From WTAW01 sp964406575 (GTDB taxonomy: Bacteria > Acidobacteriota > Aminicenantia > Aminicenantales > Aminicenantaceae): a DNA stretch of 64,000 nt. The DNA lies in the NCBI GenBank assembly GCA_964406575.1, contig CAYOSH010000001.1, forward strand, positions 124,001 to 188,000. The letters are read 5' to 3'. This document shows, one piece after another, positions 35,866 through 44,660 of this stretch (position 1 is the stretch's first letter; the number at the start of each line of letters is the position of its first letter). Below the pieces are notes generated by a model. The model was not told where the DNA came from. It made no database searches and worked only from the letters and a program-made list of their open reading frames with translations. Position numbers and translations under genes: made by a program.

Positions 35866-36858
35866 ATGGAATACACATTTTTAGGCAACACAGGCGTTCA
35901 AGTCTCCAGGCTCTGTTTCGGGACCATGTCTTTCGGAGGGGATGCGGACGAAAAAACATCTTCCGACATGTTCCACACCTGCCGTGAGAAGGGCATCAAT
36001 TTTTTTGATTGCGCCAACGTCTACCAGGGAGGACGTGCTGAAGAGATCCTGGGAAAACTCATCAAAGATTGCCGCGAGGAAGTCATCATTACAACCAAGG
36101 TCTATTTCCCCACCAGCACCGATGTGAATGCCCGAGGCGCTTCACGCAAGCACATCATGTCGGCTGTTGAAAACAGCCTCAAGCGGCTTTCTACGGATTA
36201 TATAGATATCTATTTTATCCATCGGTTTGATGGCTGCACCCCTTTGGAAGAGACGCTCCGGGCTCTGGATGACCTGGTGCACCAGGGCAAGATCCTTTAT
36301 ACCGGTGCCAGCAATTTTGCTGCATGGCAGGTTGCAAAAGGCTTGGGCATATCGGATAAAGAGAGCTGGGCGCGGTTTGTCTGCCTGCAGCCCATGTACA
36401 ACCTGGTTAAACGGCAGGCTGAAGTGGAGATCCTTCCCATGGCCCAATCGGAAAATCTGGGAGTCATCACCTACAGTCCTTTGGGTGGAGGCCTCCTATC
36501 AGGGAAATACAGTTCGGCGAAGAGGCCCGATTCAGGGCGTCTTATAGAGAGCAAGATCTACGCAACACGGTATGGTCCGGACTGGATGTTGGAAACAGCG
36601 GAGCGATTCATGGAATTGGCTGCAAAGCACAACTGTCACCCGGCAAGCCTGGCTGTGGCCTGGGTGGCCAGCCATCCTGTGGTGACCGCTCCCATCATTG
36701 GAGCCAGAAATCCGGATCAGCTTGATGGTTCGATCAAGTCATTGGAGATCGATATGACTCCGGAGCTGCGGAATGCCATTTCTGCGCTCTCCCCGGAGCC
36801 CCCTCCGGCCACAGACCGGAGCGAAGAAGGCACAGAGCACTCCTTTTTTATGCGGTAA
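35866..36858 (+). CDS. aldo/keto reductase
   Basis: A 330-residue TIM-barrel NAD(P)H oxidoreductase. The catalytic tetrad parts are visible in FFDCANVYQGGRAEEILGKL (Asp and Tyr, about 45-64), EEVIITTKVYF (Lys) and DYIDIYFIHRFDG (His); YTGASNFAAW and YSPLGGGLLSGKY are conserved barrel segments. It reduces aldehydes or ketones, physiological substrate unknown. GAGAGG precedes the ATG. The remnant at 42529-42720 belongs to the same superfamily but is a different sequence. Confidence 0.92.
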   Translation: MEYTFLGNTGVQVSRLCFGTMSFGGDADEKTSSDMFHTCREKGINFFDCANVYQGGRAEEILGKLIKDCREEVIITTKVYFPTSTDVNARGASRKHIMSAVENSLKRLSTDYIDIYFIHRFDGCTPLEETLRALDDLVHQGKILYTGASNFAAWQVAKGLGISDKESWARFVCLQPMYNLVKRQAEVEILPMAQSENLGVITYSPLGGGLLSGKYSSAKRPDSGRLIESKIYATRYGPDWMLETAERFMELAAKHNCHPASLAVAWVASHPVVTAPIIGARNPDQLDGSIKSLEIDMTPELRNAISALSPEPPPATDRSEEGTEHSFFMR

Positions 36859-37036
36859 TTTTAAACAGAGGAAGGCAGGCCTTTTTCTTCACAGGAGAGT
36901 TGCCCGTGGTGGCCTCCACACGGATCATTGGGATGTTTCCAAGGGGATGATTTCTTCCTTTGTGGATGCTGATCACAGAGGAGCGTCCGCCAAGATTTTA
37001 AACACACGCGGCTCAGGAAAAACATTCTGAGGGAAA

Positions 37037-38719
37037 CTAAGCCCTGTGGATGTAATCGAAGGACTTGAGCTCTTCGATGTCTTCCTCATCCCGTACGAAA
37101 GGTTTTTCTTGCTGTTTTTCCAAATCCAATGCGATCTGCAAGGCCTGATCGAGGTATGATTTGCGCAGCTTGGGCAGGTCTTCAATGTGGACTGTTTTCG
37201 GAGCGAAGTCGTTGTCGACGGAGAATTGCGGAATTTTATCCACAAACGCCATGTAGTTCCACTCGGCCGTTTTCATGTCGAAGGCATATTTTTGGAGGAA
37301 AAGATGCCCATATCGGGCGACGAAAGTGATGGCATTGATAAGATAATCGATATCATCCTGACTCAGGGTGTAGTGGATGTTGACGCGGACCCACCCGGGC
37401 TTGATGCCTTCGTTGCCCTTGAGGATCAAGTGCCTGAATTTTTCAGAGGTCTCATCATCGATGCCCAGCAGAATATGGCCGTAAGGCCCCGCGCAGCTGC
37501 ACCCCGCTCTGGATTGGATACCGAAGAGATCGTTCATGAGCTTGGTGACGAACTTGGGGTGAAGAATCTTGTCTACGTGCTTGATGTTGAAGGAGATGAT
37601 GGACACCCTCCTGTAAGGGGCCACATCACCGATGATTGTGAGGTTGTCGATCTCTCGAAGGGCATATAAGAAATATTTCGTGTACCTGGATTCAATGCCT
37701 TCGATTATGTCGATCCCGATCTTTTCCTTGAGGTCCAGGACTAGGGCGGCCTTTATCCCCTGGAGGATGGGGGGAGTTCCTGCTTTCTCTCGAGTTTCGA
37801 TGTCTTCCGCGAAGTCGTGCCCGTGAAAACCGACATACCGGACTGTGCCACCACCGGCGGTGGTCGGAGGCAGGTCCTTGCGGTAGATGTTCTCGTTAAA
37901 GACCAGAATTCCACTGGTGCCCGGTCCCCCGAGAAATTTATGGGGCGAGAAAAATATCGCATCGAAGTAGGACTCCTCGTCCCTGTTCATATCGATCTCC
38001 ACGTACGGAGCCACAGCGGCAAAATCGAAGAACACAAGAGCCCCCTGTTTGTGACAAACCCTGGCGATATCATACACGCGAGTCCTGATACCCGTGATGT
38101 TGGAACCTGCCGAGAAGGACCCGATCTTTATCCGGTGTTTGTATTTTGCATCTTCCAGTTGACTTTCGAGCACTTCGAGGTCGATCTGACCTTTTTTGTC
38201 GAACGGAATAACCTTTACCTCTACAAAAGCTTCGCGCCACATCAATTCGTTGGTGTGATGTTCATAGGGCCCGATAAAAACCACTGGCCGCTCTTTCTCT
38301 ATCCTTTCCAGAATCTTATTTTCTGTCGCAGCAGCCTTCCTTATGGATTGGTTGATCCGCTCCTGAGTAACGGGGGGAATATAAACTCCGATGATCTCCT
38401 GCAATTTTTTCAAGGCTCCGGTTGTGCCTGAGCCTGTCATGATGATCTTTCCGTGGGGGCCTGCGTTCACCAGCTCTTTAATTTTCGTTTCTGCCTGGTG
38501 AAGGAGTTTTGTCAGGTATTTTCCTGAGTAATCGTCTTCTGTGTGGGTGTTGGCGTAGGATTTTTCGATATTCCAGATCTTCTCTTCGATGGTTTGCAAA
38601 CACCTGCCCGATGCTGTGTAATCGGCGTAGAGCAGATGACGCTCCCCGAAAGGGGTATCGAAAAGAAGGTTGTTCCCGACGATCTGTTTACGGATGGCCT
38701 CGAGACTGTATTGTTCCAT
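37037..38719 (-). CDS. class V aminotransferase/cysteine desulfurase-like PLP enzyme
   Basis: A 560-residue fold type I enzyme, longer than the roughly 400 residues of typical cysteine desulfurases. The PLP Lys lies in FFSPHKFLGGPGTSGILVF (about 255-273), the nucleotide-like loop IIMTGSGTTGALKK near 93-106 contacts the cofactor phosphate, and SRAGCSCAGPYGH (about 405-417) resembles the SufS active-site Cys loop RAGHHCAQP. It might be a desulfurase or selenocysteine-lyase-like C-S lyase. No scaffold (SufU/IscU) gene is adjacent. GGAG lies before the ATG. Confidence 0.85.
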   Translation of the reverse strand: MEQYSLEAIRKQIVGNNLLFDTPFGERHLLYADYTASGRCLQTIEEKIWNIEKSYANTHTEDDYSGKYLTKLLHQAETKIKELVNAGPHGKIIMTGSGTTGALKKLQEIIGVYIPPVTQERINQSIRKAAATENKILERIEKERPVVFIGPYEHHTNELMWREAFVEVKVIPFDKKGQIDLEVLESQLEDAKYKHRIKIGSFSAGSNITGIRTRVYDIARVCHKQGALVFFDFAAVAPYVEIDMNRDEESYFDAIFFSPHKFLGGPGTSGILVFNENIYRKDLPPTTAGGGTVRYVGFHGHDFAEDIETREKAGTPPILQGIKAALVLDLKEKIGIDIIEGIESRYTKYFLYALREIDNLTIIGDVAPYRRVSIISFNIKHVDKILHPKFVTKLMNDLFGIQSRAGCSCAGPYGHILLGIDDETSEKFRHLILKGNEGIKPGWVRVNIHYTLSQDDIDYLINAITFVARYGHLFLQKYAFDMKTAEWNYMAFVDKIPQFSVDNDFAPKTVHIEDLPKLRKSYLDQALQIALDLEKQQEKPFVRDEEDIEELKSFDYIHRA

Positions 38720-38793
38720 GGAATTCTCCGATAATAAATCTGGACTCAGGTATTATACTCTGATTGGCGGAAAAAAGGGACAGATCGGCTTCC

Positions 38794-38881
38794 TCTCCGA
38801 TCTCCGCTAGCCCGGCTATGGAAGATCCGATTGAAATTTGGCTGAGTCCAGTATCAGAAAAGTGAAATCGGAGAGCGGAGA
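38794..38881. promoter_or_regulatory. paired complementary segments upstream of the radical SAM cassette
   Basis: TCTCCGAT (38794-38801) and TCTCCGCT (38801-38808) are matched downstream by ATCGGAGA (38867-38874) and AGCGGAGA (38874-38881). The order (A, B, then A', B') permits either A-A' or B-B' pairing but not one continuous stem, as in alternative or pseudoknotted leader structures. It lies 89 bases before the cassette start. Function unproven. Confidence 0.3.
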
Positions 38882-38969
38882 AATCCACACAAATTCTAGT
38901 CTATCAGTGGATAGCAACACTCTTTTGTGGTAAAAGAATTAGGTACGGATGAAAGGAAAGAATATAACG

Positions 38970-40148
38970 ATGAAAAACGTTGTTCTGAAAACTGTCCTGG
39001 CTGATCCCAATCTGCTTCTCGTGAGACCCCCGATCAACCGGTTCATGTTGCGGTATCTGAAAAAATTTAGCGCCATCAATATCGGGACAAATCTCATCCT
39101 TCATTCTCATCTTCCTCCTTTAAACAGCAAGGCGTATTCGCGCTTTGTCGATGTACATCTCAGGAAAGGAACACAAGGACCCTCTCATGCCCAGATCGGA
39201 CTGACCAATGCCTGCCCCCAAAACTGTGAATACTGCTACAACAAAGACAGGAAGGGCGAAATCATGGAGACGAATACCATCATTGAGGTCATCCAGGATC
39301 TAAAGAGGGAGGGTGTGGTCTGGCTAGGCTTTACAGGCGGAGAACCGCTCCTCAATGACGATATTGTCAGGATCACCGAAAGCGCAGGGGAAGACATCGC
39401 TGTCAAGATGTTTACCACTGGAAGTGCATTGACTGAAGAACTGGCCTCTGATCTGAGAATGGCTGGGATGTTCTCTGTGTCTGTAAGCCTGGACCACTGG
39501 AGGGAGGAAGAGCACGACCGGGTGCGGAGGTGTAAGGGGGCTTTCCGGACTGCGCTTGAGGCCATCGAGATATTCAAGAGAATAGATGGCTTGCACGTTG
39601 GGGTTTCTGCCGTGATCTCTAAGGAGATGCTCTCCCACAACGAGGTGGAAGAATTACTGGAGTTTCTGATCGAGCTGGAAGTCCATGAAGCGTGGCTCAG
39701 TGAAACCAAGCCATCTGTGCTGGCCTTCTGGACAGACGACCAGCTTTTCTCCGAGGACGATCGTCTGGGAATGATGGAGATCCAAGACCGCTATAACAAG
39801 CAGGGTAAAATCACAGTCAATTATCTCGGTCATTTTGAAGGGCGAGAAAACTTTGGATGCAATGCGGGGCATAAAATGGTCTATGTCGATGCATTTGGAG
39901 AGGTGAGCCCCTGTGTTTTTACCCCTATGACTTTCGGGAATGTCAGGGAGAAGCCCGTGAGCCAAATTTTCCATGAAATGAGTCGATATTTTCAATCTTC
40001 GGATTGTTGTTTTATCAATAATAACTATAAGCTGTTCAGGGACAGGTTCAGTCAGGATGTGGAACTCACAAAAGAAACATCTTTAGAGATTATGAGCAAT
40101 GTCTGTTTCGGCGAGCTTCCTGAGTTTTTCCGGATATATTACAGGTAA
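38970..40148 (+). CDS. radical SAM protein with SPASM-like C-terminal domain
   Basis: A 392-residue enzyme. The canonical cluster motif C-x3-C-x2-C lies in GLTNACPQNCEYCYNKD (about 74-90). The GGEP motif is GFTGGEPLLNDDI. A C-terminal SPASM/twitch-like part has FGCNAGHKMVYVDAFGEVSP, CVFTPMTFGNV and further Cys residues, suggesting an auxiliary Fe-S cluster. SPASM proteins usually modify peptides or proteins, for example in RiPP or quinohemoprotein maturation. It is the first of four genes at 38970-42393. An in-frame ATG at 38949 is an alternative start; GGAAAG favours 38970. Confidence 0.88.
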   Translation: MKNVVLKTVLADPNLLLVRPPINRFMLRYLKKFSAINIGTNLILHSHLPPLNSKAYSRFVDVHLRKGTQGPSHAQIGLTNACPQNCEYCYNKDRKGEIMETNTIIEVIQDLKREGVVWLGFTGGEPLLNDDIVRITESAGEDIAVKMFTTGSALTEELASDLRMAGMFSVSVSLDHWREEEHDRVRRCKGAFRTALEAIEIFKRIDGLHVGVSAVISKEMLSHNEVEELLEFLIELEVHEAWLSETKPSVLAFWTDDQLFSEDDRLGMMEIQDRYNKQGKITVNYLGHFEGRENFGCNAGHKMVYVDAFGEVSPCVFTPMTFGNVREKPVSQIFHEMSRYFQSSDCCFINNNYKLFRDRFSQDVELTKETSLEIMSNVCFGELPEFFRIYYR

Positions 40149-40157
40149 GAGATCCTC

Positions 40158-40562
40158 ATGAGATGGTACAGAGTTATCAGTCTTATCTTTGTGTTCACTT
40201 TTATTGCTGTTGGACTGCTCTTCCTTTTCTATGCCGATGGAGTGTTGGCTTTCTTCAATATAATCTCGGATATTTTGGGATTTTCCCCTTCGCCTACGGA
40301 AGGGGTCGATTTTTTTCTGATATTGACCGGCGGATACATGTATATGGTGACCTTGATAGCGTACATGATGTACCGCCACCCAACTAGTGCAATCTATCCT
40401 CTCTTGCTGACCCACGGCAAATGGGCCAGTTCATTTCTGTCGCTGTGTTTCTTTATTTTTCATCGGCCATACCTGATATATCTGGCGAATTTTTTTGTGG
40501 ACGGTTTGATAGGAGTGATTGCTCTGATATTCTACTCGAGACTGAAAAAAACAAATCCATGA
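40158..40562 (+). CDS. four-helix membrane protein of the radical SAM cassette
   Basis: A 134-residue protein with about four membrane helices (about 5-27, 48-70, 83-100 and 108-127) and almost no soluble domain. It is near the end of the radical SAM gene (9 bases) and overlaps the next start by four bases (ATGA). I recognise no family. It could anchor or export something for the cassette, or be a redox-partner membrane subunit; neither is shown. Confidence 0.75.
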   Translation: MRWYRVISLIFVFTFIAVGLLFLFYADGVLAFFNIISDILGFSPSPTEGVDFFLILTGGYMYMVTLIAYMMYRHPTSAIYPLLLTHGKWASSFLSLCFFIFHRPYLIYLANFFVDGLIGVIALIFYSRLKKTNP

Positions 40563-41107
40563 ATTTTCTCCAGACTATTCTACGGTTTTATATTCCCGCT
40601 TCCGTGAAAAGACAAAAGCTGCGTGAACTTTTTGCTCTGACAGCCGATGCATTCCGTTGCGAAGTGCCGCCTACAGAGAGAATGTCTTATAAAGAAATAT
40701 TGGAGAAATATGCCGTTTTCACGAGAGATGAGGTGGAAAAAGCCATAACCCAGGGAAAAGACATTGAGGCAATAAAACAGCGCTTGTTTCAAAACGCAGT
40801 TTATTTGGGAGAGTCGCTCAGGAAAAGCTTCCACATCACAGACCTGAGGAGTGTAATGACAACGAGCAGAATTCTCTACAGGATTCTCGGCATCGAATTT
40901 TGCGGATGTCCGGACGGCGAAGTTTTCATCGAGCGGTGTTTTTTCAGTTCCTACTATTCCAGGGAAACCTGCGAGATTATGTCGTCCCTCGACGAAGGCG
41001 TAGCAGCCGGTTTGTCTGGGGGAATGAAGCTGGAATTTGTGGAGAGGATAACCGAGGGAAAAGATTGCTGCAAAGCCCATTTAAAGATTGAGGAAGACAC
41101 ATTTTGA
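40559..41107 (+). CDS. Cys-rich protein, possibly ATC-hydrolase-like
   Basis: A 182-residue soluble protein whose ATG overlaps the membrane-protein stop. Its C-terminal half has ordered Cys residues: GIEFCGCPDGEVFIERCFFS, SRETCEIMSSLDEGVAAGLS and ITEGKDCCKAHL. The C...C...D-x-G...C pattern resembles the L-2-amino-thiazoline-4-carboxylate hydrolase family (PF14196-type), where Cys residues are conserved. I cannot verify the family by search. Alternatives are a metal-binding or redox protein with its own fold. It is coupled to the oxidoreductase gene by a TTGA overlap. Confidence 0.55.
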   Translation: MNFLQTILRFYIPASVKRQKLRELFALTADAFRCEVPPTERMSYKEILEKYAVFTRDEVEKAITQGKDIEAIKQRLFQNAVYLGESLRKSFHITDLRSVMTTSRILYRILGIEFCGCPDGEVFIERCFFSSYYSRETCEIMSSLDEGVAAGLSGGMKLEFVERITEGKDCCKAHLKIEEDTF

Positions 41108-42393
41108 AAAAAGTCATTATTGTAGGAAGCGGTGCGGGAGGTGCCACTGCAGCCAAAGAGTTGCAGGGGCATTTCGATGTAACAGTCCTGGAAAAGGGAA
41201 AGGCATTCCAACCTTTCAGTTGGAATCTCAGGATGATCGAAAGGATAAAAAAAACGGGGCTGCTCTTCGATGAGAGAGCGATACAGGCTCTTTTTCCGGC
41301 AATGAGAGTGCGCAGGACGGAAGAAAGGATGATCCTGGTGAAGGGCGAGGGACTGGGAGGAACGACAACTCTTTGCACTGGGAATGCCCTTCGTCTTGAT
41401 CATGATCTAAAAGAGCTGGGGATCGAATTGGATGAGGAGTTTGCTGAGATCTATAAAGAAGTTCCCGTGACTTCCGATCACAGTCTTAAATGGCACAAGA
41501 CAACCACAGAGCTGTTCGCGATCACGGAGGAGATGGGCCTCGCTCCGAAGCCGACACCCAAGTTCGGCCACTACAGTCGCTGTTTGAGTTGCGGGCAGTG
41601 TGTCCTGGGATGCCAACATGGGGTGAAATGGGACAGCCGCCAATTTTTAGATATCGCCGTTGCAAAGGGCGCTTGTATAGTTATAGGTGCTGATGTCAAA
41701 AAAATCGTTATCGAAAATGGGAAGGCGGTGGGCGTACAGGCCCGGAAGAATGGGCGCTTACGCTTCTACCCGGCAGACCTTGTCCTTCTCTCCGCTGGAG
41801 GTTTTGCCACCCCTGTCATACTGGAGAATTCAAAGATTAGCTGCGAACCCAGTCTTTTTGTGGACCCAGTGCTGTGTGTGGCCACAGAATGGGAAGACGC
41901 CTGTCAGAATCGAGAAATTCCGATGCCTTTTGTCATCCACAAAGAGCATTTTATCCTGTCTCCCTACTTCGACCACTTGAGTTTCTTTTTCAACCGGAAT
42001 TGGAGATATCCCGCCCGGAATATTTTGAGCCTCATGATCAAGATGGCTGATAGCAACAAGGGGGAAATATCGAGGAACCGTGTCAAAAAGCACCTCAACA
42101 CGCAGGACAGGAAAAGACTGGATGAGGGTGTCGCGCTGGGTACAGAAATTCTTTGCCGTTTGGGTGCAACAAGGGAGAAAATTTTTCTTGGCTCTTTAAA
42201 CGCAGGCCACCCTGGAGGCATGCTCCCCTTGACAGTTAATGAAGCGACGTCTTTTCATCATGACAGGCTTCCATCGAACCTCTATGTTGCAGATGCTACC
42301 CTTTTGCCCAAAGCGCTAGGTGCGCCGCCGATCCTGACGATAATGGCCCTGACGAAACGGATCGCCAAAATTTGTTCGAATCATTTCAGCTGA
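41104..42393 (+). CDS. FAD-dependent GMC-like oxidoreductase with ferredoxin-like Cys motif
   Basis: A 429-residue flavoprotein starting at TTG that overlaps the preceding stop. N-terminal FAD motif VIIVGSGAGGATAAKEL (about 4-20); a second conserved loop GEGLGGTTTLCTGNALR (about 82-98) and C-terminal SNLYVADATLLPKALGAPP are GMC-oxidoreductase elements. Unlike classical GMC enzymes it contains CLSCGQCVLGCQHG (about 161-174), a C-x2-C-x2-C-x3-C ferredoxin-type motif, so it may carry a [4Fe-4S] cluster and pass electrons to a one-electron carrier. Substrate unknown, probably an alcohol or a hydride donor made by the cassette. Confidence 0.85.
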   Translation: MKKVIIVGSGAGGATAAKELQGHFDVTVLEKGKAFQPFSWNLRMIERIKKTGLLFDERAIQALFPAMRVRRTEERMILVKGEGLGGTTTLCTGNALRLDHDLKELGIELDEEFAEIYKEVPVTSDHSLKWHKTTTELFAITEEMGLAPKPTPKFGHYSRCLSCGQCVLGCQHGVKWDSRQFLDIAVAKGACIVIGADVKKIVIENGKAVGVQARKNGRLRFYPADLVLLSAGGFATPVILENSKISCEPSLFVDPVLCVATEWEDACQNREIPMPFVIHKEHFILSPYFDHLSFFFNRNWRYPARNILSLMIKMADSNKGEISRNRVKKHLNTQDRKRLDEGVALGTEILCRLGATREKIFLGSLNAGHPGGMLPLTVNEATSFHHDRLPSNLYVADATLLPKALGAPPILTIMALTKRIAKICSNHFS

Positions 42394-42528
42394 TGAGTTT
42401 GTCATCCCTGTGGATTAGAGCAGAATCAATGAAGACTTTCTCTGAGGAGCACTTGTGAAAAAATCTGATACTGCTGATAATTTCAAGATGCGACTGTTGG
42501 ATTCAGTCCCCGTATTGAACACGGCAGC

Positions 42529-42720
42529 TCAGCCTTTCTTTCGTCCATAGACATAATCTCCTATGCGCCGCATCCACTCCAGCTCTTCGGTTGTCATCGG
42601 GCCTTTGGCGACTTCGGCCAAGTTCTCCTCGAGCTGTTGTGCCTTGGATGGTGCGGTGATGACCACGTCCACATAGGGATTCGACAAAGCGAAACGATAG
42701 CAATCAATCCAGCTGTGCAT
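42529..42720 (-). pseudogene. aldo/keto reductase C-terminal remnant
   Basis: A 63-codon tail in the frame ending at 42529: SWIDCYRFALSNPYVDVVI, then TAPSKAQQLEENLAEVAKG and MTTEELEWMRRIGDYVYGR. This is the typical C-terminal end of an aldo/keto reductase. No N-terminal barrel exists: the frame upstream falls into the last codons of the serine hydrolase gene, whose stop is at 42704. The two genes overlap by only about 17 bases in different frames, as expected if a deletion or insertion replaced the reductase's 5' portion. It is not a functional gene. Confidence 0.65.
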
Positions 42721-43816
42721 CGAAGATGAGCTGGAGCAAGGTTCCCACATCTTTTCCGGAGACAAAATTGCCGGCTATGTAGGTGTTCACCCGGTGGACG
42801 ACGACCATGTCGCGGTCGGGGATCACGAAAATGTAATGGCCTCCGTATCCTCTGGCGGAATAAGTCCCCTCCTTCAAACTCACTCCGGGCATGTGTTTGT
42901 ATCTGTGCCCGTCCTCTGCGACCCACCACATGTATCCGTAGGCGTCCGAGCCATACAATCCGGCATCTGAATAGGGCCGGGTGCTTTCTTCGACCCAATC
43001 TTCGGGAATGACCTGTTTCCCCTTCCATTGGCCTTTTCTAAGCATCAGGAGGCCGAATCGCGCCATATCCCTGGCTGTCATCCGGAAGTGGTAGGCCTGA
43101 TGGATGGACTCCGGGACTCCTGATTTTATCCCGTCACCCGGGGTATAGTCCTCCATCTGGATGGGATCGGCAATGTCCTCTTTGAAGGCCTCATAGATGT
43201 CTTTTTTTGTCTGCTGCTCGAATATCGTGCCGGCTGCGTTAAAATCCCAGTTGTTGTAATACCAGAAAGTCCCGGGCTTGTGGCTGTGGCGTTTGGGTTT
43301 CAGCGCTTTCATCCCCGGCGATTCAGCGGCCGCATCGTGGTATATTCCAGACCTGGCCATGATTAGATCTCTGACCCTGGCTGTTTTTTCCAACGTGGTG
43401 AGAGAAGGCTCTGTGTCATCGATACCGAGCTCCTCCATCGAAGCATCCAGGTCGATCCTTCCGTCTCTCACATAATTTCCAATAAGAGCGCTTAAAAAGC
43501 TCTTACGGATAGAGTGGACGATGTATTTAGTTGCGACTTCACCCCACTGATCGAGAACAACTCCGTCCACAACGATGACCACAGCAGCTGTATTCAGATC
43601 CTCGATAAATTTTTTGGCCTTTTCCAATCGTTCCGAGGAATAGCCCAGATCCTCGGGCTTTGCGGCCCGCTTCCAGGTTTCTCCCGGATATCTCTGCTGG
43701 GCGGAGATAGTCACAGAGGATATAAAGAAAATGAAGAAGCACAGGAAGAGTGCTCCTGATTTCTTATTCATGATTTTTTTTATCTTGATCCTTTTCTTTT
43801 CGATCTTTGTCTTCAT
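42704..43816 (-). CDS. secreted serine hydrolase (class C beta-lactamase fold)
   Basis: A roughly 370-residue exported protein. An ATG at 43816 with AAAGGAAAAG is favoured; ATG at 43771 begins the compact signal MNKKSGALFLCFFIFFISSV. Motifs: SxxK in VHSIRKSFLSALIG (about 97-111 counted from 43816), Y-x-N in FWYYNNWDFNAAG, and a late HRV segment in DMVVVHRVNTY. The core has the deacetylase/esterase-like pattern RVRDLIMARSGIYHDAA. Substrate unknown. It ends against the aldo/keto reductase remnant. This type is shorter than the two hydrolases at 20745 and 57123 and lacks their C-terminal extensions. Confidence 0.82.
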   Translation of the reverse strand: MKTKIEKKRIKIKKIMNKKSGALFLCFFIFFISSVTISAQQRYPGETWKRAAKPEDLGYSSERLEKAKKFIEDLNTAAVVIVVDGVVLDQWGEVATKYIVHSIRKSFLSALIGNYVRDGRIDLDASMEELGIDDTEPSLTTLEKTARVRDLIMARSGIYHDAAAESPGMKALKPKRHSHKPGTFWYYNNWDFNAAGTIFEQQTKKDIYEAFKEDIADPIQMEDYTPGDGIKSGVPESIHQAYHFRMTARDMARFGLLMLRKGQWKGKQVIPEDWVEESTRPYSDAGLYGSDAYGYMWWVAEDGHRYKHMPGVSLKEGTYSARGYGGHYIFVIPDRDMVVVHRVNTYIAGNFVSGKDVGTLLQLIFDAQLD

Positions 43817-44660
43817 GTATGATTCACTTTTCCTTTCATGAGTTTCAGCCCTTGTCGAATACAACACACAACACTACCTTATGTTACGCAGACATTCAAT
43901 AAGAGTTCTACGGGCATGAGATTTCGATCTCTTCTGAGGAGCGGAGTTCAACGGAGTTTTTTCAACCGAGTGATATCTTCATCTGACAATGGCGGACCAT
44001 AAATAGTTGTATCTCACAGAATGTGTCTGGCTGGATTTACCTCTGTTTTGACTCAATAACGCTGGTCTGAAATCAAGGCGGTCTGAATGAATAAAATGTC
44101 CTGGATTTTGGAGATTTTTATTGGAAACTCAGGATAGGATAAATTCGGTTCGATGGGCCTGACACAGACTTGCTCCTTTAAGGATAATGAGAGCGGACAC
44201 ATTTTAGCTGGAGGAGGAACTCACCTGCGTTCTCGGCGTATGGCTCAGTGACACTCATGGCCTGCCGCGGTTCGGCAGATGATCCGCGAGAGACAAAACA
44301 GTTTTTTCTGGGTCAGAGACCTTTCCAACCTTTTGGGTGAGTACGAAGCTCACCGTGATAAATACCCGAATCTGGATTCCTTTTTCCCGGGGATCGTTCA
44401 ATTTTTCAATACGTACGCCTCATCGCTGGGAAAATAACAGACTCGATGTTTTTCCTCCAGCAAAAAAGCCGCCTCAGTCACCTTCTTTCAACACACAGCG
44501 GGCTGGATGCGTCAAAGTTAGTTACTTGAGGAAAAAACCTCCACCGTATTCCTGATTCATGAGAGCGTATGAACATGTTTGGGATGCCGCGATTTGACCG
44601 CATGTTGGGGCTATGATATAAGCAAAGCAACGCTTGAGGGCTCGAAGGTTTGAAGGACAG
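43817..44660. other. long non-coding stretch, with possible decayed gene
   Basis: About 840 bases between divergent genes (serine hydrolase, minus; RDD-fusion, plus). 43817-44207 and 44438-44660 show no frame with protein character, ribosome site or clear promoter. 44208-44437 may be a decayed gene and is listed separately. Confidence 0.5.
44208..44437 (+). pseudogene. possible frameshifted gene remnant
   Basis: Two adjoining frames look like one protein. From 44208 comes LEEELTCVLGVWLSDTHGLP, ending in a stop at 44280. In another frame from 44261 follows AAVRQMIRERQNSFFWVRDL and then SNLLGEYEAHRDKYPNLDSF and FPGIVQFFNTYASSLGK, to a TAA at 44435. Joining them needs one frameshift. The second part has ordinary protein composition with an amphipathic pattern. 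I cannot name the family. A real small gene of 52 residues (44279-44437) is the alternative, but it has no ribosome site. Confidence 0.3.

Noticed and set aside
38818..38865. 15-codon frame upstream of the radical SAM gene considered as a RiPP precursor
   Set aside because: Too short, with no ribosome site, no core or leader features and no Cys; it overlaps the alternative-pairing leader.
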